Shown one piece after another: positions 6,168-11,500 of a stretch of 11,500 bases of DNA. Source of the DNA: JANYCO01 sp031416415 (GTDB taxonomy: Bacteria; Bacteroidota; Bacteroidia; Cytophagales; Cytophagaceae). Made by a program: the position numbers and the translations under genes. The notes below the pieces were generated by a model that was given only the letters and a program-made list of their open reading frames with translations, was not told where the DNA came from and did no database searches. How positions within the stretch are numbered: the first letter of the stretch is position 1; every line of letters starts with the position of its first letter. The DNA lies in contig JANOTP010000263.1 of NCBI GenBank assembly GCA_031416415.1, positions 1 through 11,500 of the forward strand, in the 5' to 3' direction.

Positions 6168-7109
6168 TTATAAATTGATCGTTTTTTTTATTGTGTAAGG
6201 GGATTTATTTTGAGACTCATAGTACGTACGCATAAGCATTTCAGAAACAATTCCAATTAGAATAAACTGAACACCAGTAGCCGCAAAAAAAGCACTCAAG
6301 GTAATTAATTGTGTTTGAGAGAAATTTTTAATACCTGAAACTTTTAAATAAATCGCTGAACAAAACAAGGCAAATGCCAGTAAGAAGCTTAATAGACCAG
6401 CACCACCGAAAAAATGTATGGGCTTGTTCATATACTTATCTAAAAAACGTATTAACAAAAGATCTAATATTACTTTGTAAATTCTAGAAATACCATAATT
6501 GCTTTTGCCAAATTTTCTTGCAGTATACGAAACGGGTACTTCAGTTACTTTTCCACCAAACCATTTGGCATAAATAGGAATGAACCGATGCATTTCACCA
6601 TATAAATCTACGTGTTCAATAACTTCTCTTTTATATACTTTAAGAGTACAACCATAATCGTGAAGCGGTACACCAGAAATATATGATATGATCTTATTTG
6701 CTAGCATGGAGGGTAGTTTGCGTGTGATAAATTCCCCTTTCCATCTTTTTTTTCTCCAGCCAGAAACAACATCATATCCTTCATCCAGCTTCTCTAATAA
6801 TAGGGGAATATCAGCTGGATCGTTTTCAAGATCGCTGTCTATAAGAATAATAATATCACCAGAAGCGTTTTTAATACCTGCATTAATAGCAGCCGTTTGG
6901 CCAAAATTGCGAATGAAATTTATTATTTTTATTCGAGTGTCATTTTTAGCAAATTTCTCAAGTTCTTTCCAAGAATTATCTTTGGAACCATCATTTATTG
7001 CAATAATCTCAAATTCATACTTAATTAATGAGGAATTAATTTTTTCAAATAATTCAGGTATGTTTTTCTCTTCGTTATAAATAGGTATAACGATACTTAA
7101 TTTCGTCAT
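6168..7109 (-). CDS. Polyprenyl-phosphate glycosyltransferase, GT2 (DPM1/ArnC/GtrB-like)
   Basis: Membrane-bound GT-A transferase expected to move a sugar from a nucleotide donor to a polyprenyl phosphate on the cytoplasmic face. The catalytic domain starts with LSIVIPIYNEEKNI (4-17), then NDGSKDNS (39-46), FGQTAAINAG (69-78) and the metal-binding DSDLENDP (91-98). The family segments LHDYGCTLKVYKR (149-161) and GEMHRFIP (171-178) follow. Two C-terminal helices (about 232-256 and 267-292) give the GtrB/ArnC topology. At 313 residues its length is normal. The ATG at 7109 lies inside the end of the upstream epimerase gene (35-base overlap), pointing to translational coupling. It is the last gene of the minus-strand operon. 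The sugar is not readable from sequence; the epimerase next door suggests a 4-epimerised sugar such as galacturonate or galactose. Confidence 0.9.
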   Translation of the reverse strand: MTKLSIVIPIYNEEKNIPELFEKINSSLIKYEFEIIAINDGSKDNSWKELEKFAKNDTRIKIINFIRNFGQTAAINAGIKNASGDIIILIDSDLENDPADIPLLLEKLDEGYDVVSGWRKKRWKGEFITRKLPSMLANKIISYISGVPLHDYGCTLKVYKREVIEHVDLYGEMHRFIPIYAKWFGGKVTEVPVSYTARKFGKSNYGISRIYKVILDLLLIRFLDKYMNKPIHFFGGAGLLSFLLAFALFCSAIYLKVSGIKNFSQTQLITLSAFFAATGVQFILIGIVSEMLMRTYYESQNKSPYTIKKTINL

Positions 7110-8064
7110 GTTTAGCGTTTTTATTTAAATACCATTTGTAAAAAATCTCAATCCCTTCTTCCAATCCGATTATAGGTTGGTAATTTAAAATCTTTTTTGC
7201 TTTTTCTATTGAGGCATAAGTGATGCGCATATCTCCTGGTTGTTCAGGTAAATATTCTCTAATCGCATTTTTTTTAACAGTAGATTCTATTATTTCTATG
7301 AGCCCTAAAAGAGATATAGGTTGATTATTACCTAGGTTGAAAGTTTCAAATACTCCATTATTAGAAGAAAGATAGTCATAGGCATTAAAAATACCTTTAA
7401 CAATATCGTCTATGTAGGTATAATCTCTTTGTGTATCACCTTTTCCAAATTGCTTTATTGGCCTACCTTCATGGATAGCTGAAATGAATTTATGTATTGC
7501 TAAATCTGGTCTTTGTCTAGGTCCATAAACTGTGAAAAAACGTAAATTAATAATATCAAAATCATATAAATGATGATAGGTATGATTAAGTAGTTCACAA
7601 CTTCTTTTGGTAAAAGCATAAGGAGACACAGGTAAAATTCCTGTATCTTCTTCTGTAAATGGAATACTATTATTATTGCCGTATACAGATGACGAAGAAG
7701 CAAAAATTAACTTTTTGATAGCGTTTTTTTTCATCCATTCAAGAATATTAATAGTTCCTTGAACATTAACTTTTAAATATTCTTGTGGATTAGCTAAGGA
7801 TGGCTGAACCCCAGCTTTGGCGGCCAAATGAATGACCATTTCAGGTTTAATTTTAATAGAATCCAAAAATAAAGTTTCAGTGATATCGCCTTCTAAAAAA
7901 GTAAAATTAGGGCTCTTAAGTAAATTAATTAAATTAGATTCTTTGATATCTCTATCATAAAAATTGTCAAAATTATCAATTCCAGTTACCGAAAATCCTT
8001 CGTTAATAAAATATTCAGCAAGATTAGAACCAATAAATCCAGCTGCTCCAGTTATTAATATCAT
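7075..8064 (-). CDS. NAD-dependent UDP-sugar 4-epimerase, UDP-glucuronate epimerase-like
   Basis: Extended short-chain dehydrogenase acting on a nucleotide sugar in the cytoplasm. The Rossmann motif GAAGFIG (6-12) and acidic D30 (GIDNF) indicate NAD binding. The catalytic set is SSSSVYG (123-129) with Tyr149 and Lys153 in SPYAFTK. RFFTVYGPRQRPD (175-187) and DYTYIDD (214-220) complete the epimerase signature. The segment NFDNFYDRDIKESNL (31-45) resembles the NDYYDxxLKxxRL of UDP-glucuronate 4-epimerases better than GalE, so UDP-galacturonate is a likely product, though UDP-glucose epimerisation cannot be excluded. At 329 residues its length is normal. The last dozen codons (basic tail ending YRYTYL) overlap the start of the GT2 gene. 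A 120-base gap separates it from the upstream flippase-like gene. Confidence 0.88.
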   Translation of the reverse strand: MILITGAAGFIGSNLAEYFINEGFSVTGIDNFDNFYDRDIKESNLINLLKSPNFTFLEGDITETLFLDSIKIKPEMVIHLAAKAGVQPSLANPQEYLKVNVQGTINILEWMKKNAIKKLIFASSSSVYGNNNSIPFTEEDTGILPVSPYAFTKRSCELLNHTYHHLYDFDIINLRFFTVYGPRQRPDLAIHKFISAIHEGRPIKQFGKGDTQRDYTYIDDIVKGIFNAYDYLSSNNGVFETFNLGNNQPISLLGLIEIIESTVKKNAIREYLPEQPGDMRITYASIEKAKKILNYQPIIGLEEGIEIFYKWYLNKNAKHDEIKYRYTYL

Positions 8065-8184
8065 ACTTTATAACGTAATAGATAACTTATATTCTATAAA
8101 GGTAGCCTTCGATTATTACCCTATTATTATGCTAAAATGTATTTATGGTAAAAAAAAATTAATACACTTTACAATTATGTAATA

Positions 8185-9060
8185 TCAATGCTCTATTTTT
8201 TTTGGGTATAAGCTGTAATAAATACCAAACAAAGATACAAATGCTGTTATTAGGTAAAATAACAATGCAATGGTGATGGAATAGTTTTTGTCATAGTGTA
8301 AGAATACAGAAAAATAAACAAACGTAAGCTCTCTAAGTATTGAACCGCCAATCGTAATAGGAATCATGACAGTGATCGTAGAGATTAAAAATACAAACAA
8401 TAATTCATAAATAGTGGTATGGATATTTAAAGATAAAATAATAAATAAAACAGACAATAATTGTATTAATTGAACACCTATGGAATAAATAAATAAACTA
8501 AAAAATTTAGGTAATGATTCTTTAAAAAATAAATACATAAGAATATACAAACAAAGAGGGAATAAAAATACTCCAATAATAATAATTTCTTTCTTATAAA
8601 TTATTTCATAGGGCACAAAAAAGAATAAAATTAAAACAAGAACTAATAATACAAATAATCCATTAAGTCGGTCAAAAATCAACGAAGTTAAAATTTTCCG
8701 AAGTGAGACAGCACTATATTTTCTTCTCAAGTAATAAGCTTTATAGGCATCTCCACCTAGTCCACCAGGTAAAAATAGATTATAATACATTCCTAATAAA
8801 TACAATTTAAGATTTAAGTACTGCGAAATTGGTAGGTGTATTAATTCAAAAAAGTGTTTTAAACGAAGAGCAGAAATGTATTTAGAAAATATAAAGCATA
8901 ACGTCGCTAAGATTAAAAAAATGAAATTTATTTCTTTAAGTATAGTTCTGATAATTTTAACATCAGTTTTTAAATATAAAATATAAAAACATGCTATTGT
9001 AATTATTAATTTTACAGTTATTTTAAAATATTTATTTTTTATTAATGATTTAATTGACAT
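8185..9060 (-). CDS. Flippase-like integral membrane protein, LPG-synthase TM family (UPF0104)
   Basis: Polytopic inner-membrane protein of the lysylphosphatidylglycerol-synthase transmembrane family without the soluble synthase domain, a group often found with envelope glycosyltransferases and suspected of moving lipid-linked substrates. Diagnostic motifs are NLFLPGGLGGDAYKAYYLRR (94-113), SLIFDRLNG (126-134) and IPITIGGSILREL (233-245). About eight hydrophobic helices span the 291 residues, the first near 14-30. The start ATG at 9060 overlaps the end of the upstream GT83-like gene by 11 bases, suggesting translational coupling. In this operon it is the only candidate to flip a polyprenyl-phosphate sugar, since no ArnE/ArnF-like pair is present. 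Assignment of the family is firm; the flippase role is inferred. Confidence 0.85.
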   Translation of the reverse strand: MSIKSLIKNKYFKITVKLIITIACFYILYLKTDVKIIRTILKEINFIFLILATLCFIFSKYISALRLKHFFELIHLPISQYLNLKLYLLGMYYNLFLPGGLGGDAYKAYYLRRKYSAVSLRKILTSLIFDRLNGLFVLLVLVLILFFFVPYEIIYKKEIIIIGVFLFPLCLYILMYLFFKESLPKFFSLFIYSIGVQLIQLLSVLFIILSLNIHTTIYELLFVFLISTITVMIPITIGGSILRELTFVYFSVFLHYDKNYSITIALLFYLITAFVSLFGIYYSLYPKKIEH

Positions 9061-10672
9061 TTTTAAGTTTTACTAAATATATTTTTTTATTTTCATAACT
9101 AGTGTGGAATGTATAGTATACATTCACCTGTTCTTGTTTTAGTTGGTTATCAAAAATGTCAGTCAAATAATAAGTATTTGGCTCAGCTTTGAAATAATAT
9201 GGTTTTAAAATTTGCATTCGTTCTCTTGTTATGTAGAAACTTATATCATGATCTACACGACTATATTTATATAAGTAAAGAGGTTGGCCTTTGGTTATAT
9301 TCCCTACTTTTATTCCTGAATGCTTATAACCAATTTGGGGCTCTGTTTCAAGTCTAGAGGGAAATACAAACCAATCAAATCCAATTCTTGCTACTAAAAG
9401 TATAGAACAAAAGATAACTATTTTTTCATTTTTATTTTTGTAATAATAAAAAGTTAAGCTTGCTAAAACAACAAACAACACAGCTATTTTTAAATATTTA
9501 TAAGATACATCTGGTGTATTAGGTATAAAAGGTATTGTAATAGCAATAAGTACTATTAAAATAGAAATTACTAGAAATACTTTTTCAAAAATAAGTTTGA
9601 ATGATTTGTTAGACTCTTGTTCATATAGAAAAAAACCTATTACAAATAGTAAGGGTAAAAACATAAATAAATATCTAGGTACCGTATCTGGTGAGAGCCA
9701 ATAGATGGTAATATTTCCGATCAAAATGAAAAATATATATTTTAAAAATGGATGTTTTATTACTTGAATAAAACTTTCTTTTTTAAAAATAAGGACAAAT
9801 GGGATTGTCCAAGGTAAAAAATTAAGCAGGGTTATAAACGGAAAGGCAACAATATGTTTAATAGATTCAAACAAACTTTTCTCTCCAATTGTTCTTTTTG
9901 TAGATTCGCTTACTATAGTTTTAAAAACATTCGTCAATTCATTGTATTTATTATATTGAAAATAATAAAAGCTAATTATTGAAATCATTAAAAAAAGTCC
10001 AATGAAATTATATATTGAAAATAATTTTTTATACTCTTTTTTTATAAAGATGAAAAAAATACCCAGGGTTAAAAATTGAAATACTAGTCCAGGTAAACCT
10101 TTTAACATGTAAAGAATAGTAGTAATAAGATATGTTACTAGAAATAAATAAAGGTATTTTTTTTTCTGATCAAAATGATAGACAAGCATAAAATTTAAAA
10201 AAACAAACGCTGAAAATACGGTGTCTATTAAACCAAGGAAAGAATCATAAAATAATATTCTTCCACAAGTCACGTAACATACTACTACCATGAAAGCGAT
10301 TTTTTTAGCAGTGTATTTTTGTATAAAAAAAAACATTATAGCACTAAATAGTACAGTAAAAAATACTGTTGGCAATCTTACTACCCATTCATTTATAAAT
10401 CCAGTAGATTTATAAAGTGATAATAAAATCCAGTTATATAAAGGCGGTTTATTATAATAATATTCTCCAATAATAGTTGGGACGATGTTGTTTTTTGAAA
10501 GCAACATTTCAAGTGCTACAATCGCTCTAGTTGGTTCGTCAGCAAGCAAGGGCATGCTTCCAAGATTTATTAAATAAGCAGGTATAAAAAATATAAATGG
10601 AAGTAGAAAAGGTAAATTATCCTTTGAGAATATAGTATTGAATAACACTTTTAAAATATATTTAGTAAACAA
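9050..10672 (-). CDS. ArnT/GT83-like polytopic glycosyltransferase
   Basis: Integral-membrane GT-C transferase that takes a sugar from a polyprenyl-phosphate donor on the periplasmic face and attaches it to an envelope acceptor such as lipid A, LPS core or protein. The first periplasmic loop has the key acidic pair in LADEPTRA (Asp45-Glu46), followed by the family segment YYYNKPPLYNW (71-81) and VVRLPTVFF. About eleven to twelve hydrophobic helices follow to about residue 440, then a short C-terminal domain. The 540 residues fit ArnT-like enzymes (about 550). The reading frame contains no ATG before codon 40, which would remove the first helix, so the TTG at 10672 is taken as start; AGGA nine bases upstream supports it. 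It is the first gene of the minus-strand operon and overlaps the next by 11 bases. Confidence 0.85.
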   Translation of the reverse strand: MFTKYILKVLFNTIFSKDNLPFLLPFIFFIPAYLINLGSMPLLADEPTRAIVALEMLLSKNNIVPTIIGEYYYNKPPLYNWILLSLYKSTGFINEWVVRLPTVFFTVLFSAIMFFFIQKYTAKKIAFMVVVCYVTCGRILFYDSFLGLIDTVFSAFVFLNFMLVYHFDQKKKYLYLFLVTYLITTILYMLKGLPGLVFQFLTLGIFFIFIKKEYKKLFSIYNFIGLFLMISIISFYYFQYNKYNELTNVFKTIVSESTKRTIGEKSLFESIKHIVAFPFITLLNFLPWTIPFVLIFKKESFIQVIKHPFLKYIFFILIGNITIYWLSPDTVPRYLFMFLPLLFVIGFFLYEQESNKSFKLIFEKVFLVISILIVLIAITIPFIPNTPDVSYKYLKIAVLFVVLASLTFYYYKNKNEKIVIFCSILLVARIGFDWFVFPSRLETEPQIGYKHSGIKVGNITKGQPLYLYKYSRVDHDISFYITRERMQILKPYYFKAEPNTYYLTDIFDNQLKQEQVNVYYTFHTSYENKKIYLVKLKNVN

Positions 10673-10729
10673 ATATACTATTCCTAGATTAAGTAACTAT
10701 TACTAAATTATAGGATCTAAATAAACTAT

Positions 10730-10741
10730 TCTATTAATAGA
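10730..10741. repeat. 12-base perfect palindrome, operator candidate
   Basis: TCTATTAATAGA is its own reverse complement and sits between the two divergent start sites, about 20 bases upstream of a weak minus-strand -7 candidate. The 11-mer ATTAATAGAGT overlapping it also occurs 62-72 bases before the PAS-LuxR start. Function is inferred only. Confidence 0.35.
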
Positions 10742-10799
10742 GTGTACTGTATTATTGTTTTGTTAATGAAGCGTATTTCCAAGTTTTAATTTTACGCTT

Positions 10800-10807
10800 T
10801 ATTTTTG
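10800..10807 (+). promoter_or_regulatory. Candidate -7 element for the desaturase-family gene
   Basis: TATTTTTG fits TAnnTTTG and directly follows the inverted repeat AAGCGTA/TACGCTT (10769-10799), which would then overlap the polymerase site and could act as an operator. A matching TTG -33 element is not evident. Confidence 0.35.
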
Positions 10808-10965
10808 TTTTAATTCATACTAAAATTAAATTCAATTATTTATTAATTTATTGAATATCAGAGATTTGATTGTTGCTAAGAAAAGGATTTTACAGAACCT
10901 TTTGGCTTCTGCTTGTCTTTTTTGTTTCTTTGTATATAATTCAATTTCTTAATGATTTAAACAAA

Positions 10966-11500
10966 ATGGATTTCTCGAGTATTGCAGAACTAATAAATGG
11001 ATGGGGTGTTTTATTGTTTGTTTCTCTTATAGCGCTTGAGATTTTTTTTAGCTTAAAATATGAACCTGAGTTATATCAGTGGAAAGATTTTGGAGGAAGT
11101 GTATTTATGGGATTTGGTTCCGTGTTGGTTGCTTTAGCTACTAAAGCAGTTACCATATATGCCTTTTTTGCTGTTTACAACTTATTTAATCCAGTTGAAA
11201 ACAATAGTGATGCAGCTTTTGGGTTTGGAGTCAATTATAGTTTACTTCCTGATTGGGAAAACAGAGTAAATATTTTTGGGTGGCATGCTTTTAGTTTTGC
11301 TTGGTATATGTTTTTAGTTTGTCAGATTCTGGATGATTTCAATTATTATTGGCATCATAGATTAAGTCATACTGTTCGTGTTTTATGGGCTGCACATATT
11401 GTTCATCATTCATCTGAAAATTTCAACCTTGGCTCAGGCCTAAGAAATGGTTGGATTACTCTTATTTATAAACCTTTATTCTGGTTGTGGCTTCCTGCCA
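10966..11500 (+). CDS. Fatty acid hydroxylase / sterol desaturase family protein, C-terminus beyond window
   Basis: Membrane di-iron oxygenase-type protein; 178 codons are visible before the window ends. The histidine clusters of the superfamily are present: H131-x3-H135 in YYWHHRLSH, and H144-x2-H147-H148 in AAHIVHHSSENFN. The LGSGLRNGW segment follows. Hydrophobic helices lie near residues 10-30, 40-65 and 95-118. Family members hydroxylate or desaturate lipid acyl chains, sterols or related lipids; the substrate is not readable. ATG 10966 gives the usual N-terminus just before the first family helix. The frame is open back to 10870 with TTG codons at 10870 and 10873, and the extra stretch (FYRTFWLLLVFFVSLYIIQF) looks like a membrane helix, so a longer form is possible. 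It is divergent from the glycan operon. Confidence 0.85.
   Translation, partial: MDFSSIAELINGWGVLLFVSLIALEIFFSLKYEPELYQWKDFGGSVFMGFGSVLVALATKAVTIYAFFAVYNLFNPVENNSDAAFGFGVNYSLLPDWENRVNIFGWHAFSFAWYMFLVCQILDDFNYYWHHRLSHTVRVLWAAHIVHHSSENFNLGSGLRNGWITLIYKPLFWLWLPA

Larger units (their letters stand above)
10673..10965. other. Divergent intergenic region between the glycan operon and the desaturase-family gene
   Basis: About 290 AT-rich bases must hold the promoters of both flanking genes. It contains a perfect 12-base palindrome TCTATTAATAGA (10730-10741) and an inverted repeat AAGCGTA/TACGCTT (10769-10775 and 10793-10799). A plus-strand -7-like TATTTTTG follows at 10800-10807, and a weaker minus-strand TAATTTAG covers 10703-10710. 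From 10870 the plus frame stays open into the desaturase gene, encoding a hydrophobic stretch after possible TTG starts. Confidence 0.55.

Noticed and set aside
6181..6188. T8 run after the PAS-LuxR stop as an intrinsic terminator
   Set aside because: No stem precedes it, and the run is accounted for by Lys codons at the end of the GT2 gene on the other strand.
6688..7080. Plus-strand frame of 130 codons
   Set aside because: It is antisense to the catalytic core of the GT2 gene, whose motifs are clearly conserved; no protein family is recognised in it.
8065..8184. A separate promoter for the epimerase-GT2 pair in the 120-base gap
   Set aside because: No TAnnTTTG box with a TTG partner is visible on the minus strand; an internal promoter is possible but not supported.

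Overview
The window is AT-rich DNA from a member of the Bacteroidota. Three things point there: a GldJ/GldK-type lipoprotein with an inactive formylglycine-generating-enzyme fold, several upstream sequences matching the phylum's sigma-A -7 element TAnnTTTG, and few clear Shine-Dalgarno sites. The lineage within the phylum cannot be fixed from sequence alone. No tRNA, rRNA, CRISPR array, insertion sequence or integrase is visible.

Left part (1-5116): the N-terminal part of the tRNA-modifying radical-SAM enzyme MtaB runs leftward off the window. Rightward genes follow: a GldJ-like lipoprotein of the gliding/type IX secretion family, a 94-residue membrane-anchored protein of unknown role, a methyltransferase of the cyclopropane-fatty-acid-synthase family, and dapA of the lysine/diaminopimelate pathway. 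A strong intrinsic terminator separates the methyltransferase from dapA. A run of ten G lies between that terminator and dapA.

Middle (5117-6165): about 330 bases hold a long imperfect hairpin with a G-rich loop, an interrupted reading frame and a possible promoter. A PAS-LuxR transcription regulator follows. It ends two bases from the stop of the convergent operon.

Right part (6168-10672, minus strand): four genes lie in transcription order. They are an ArnT/GT83-like polytopic glycosyltransferase, a flippase-like membrane protein of the LPG-synthase TM family, a UDP-glucuronate/UDP-glucose 4-epimerase-like enzyme, and a DPM1/ArnC/GtrB-like polyprenyl-phosphate glycosyltransferase. Read together they look like a complete route: make a UDP-sugar, load it on a polyprenyl phosphate, flip it, and transfer it to an envelope acceptor. 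The uronic-acid flavour of the epimerase makes galacturonate decoration of lipid A or LPS a reasonable hypothesis. Divergent from this operon, a fatty acid hydroxylase/sterol desaturase family gene begins and leaves the window at 11500.

Most of this is ordinary chromosomal content. The parts most worth following up are the four-gene glycan cassette, the altered active site of the CFA-like methyltransferase, the G10 tract before dapA, the hairpin after dapA, and a motif shared by the regulator's upstream region and the divergent operon/desaturase region.
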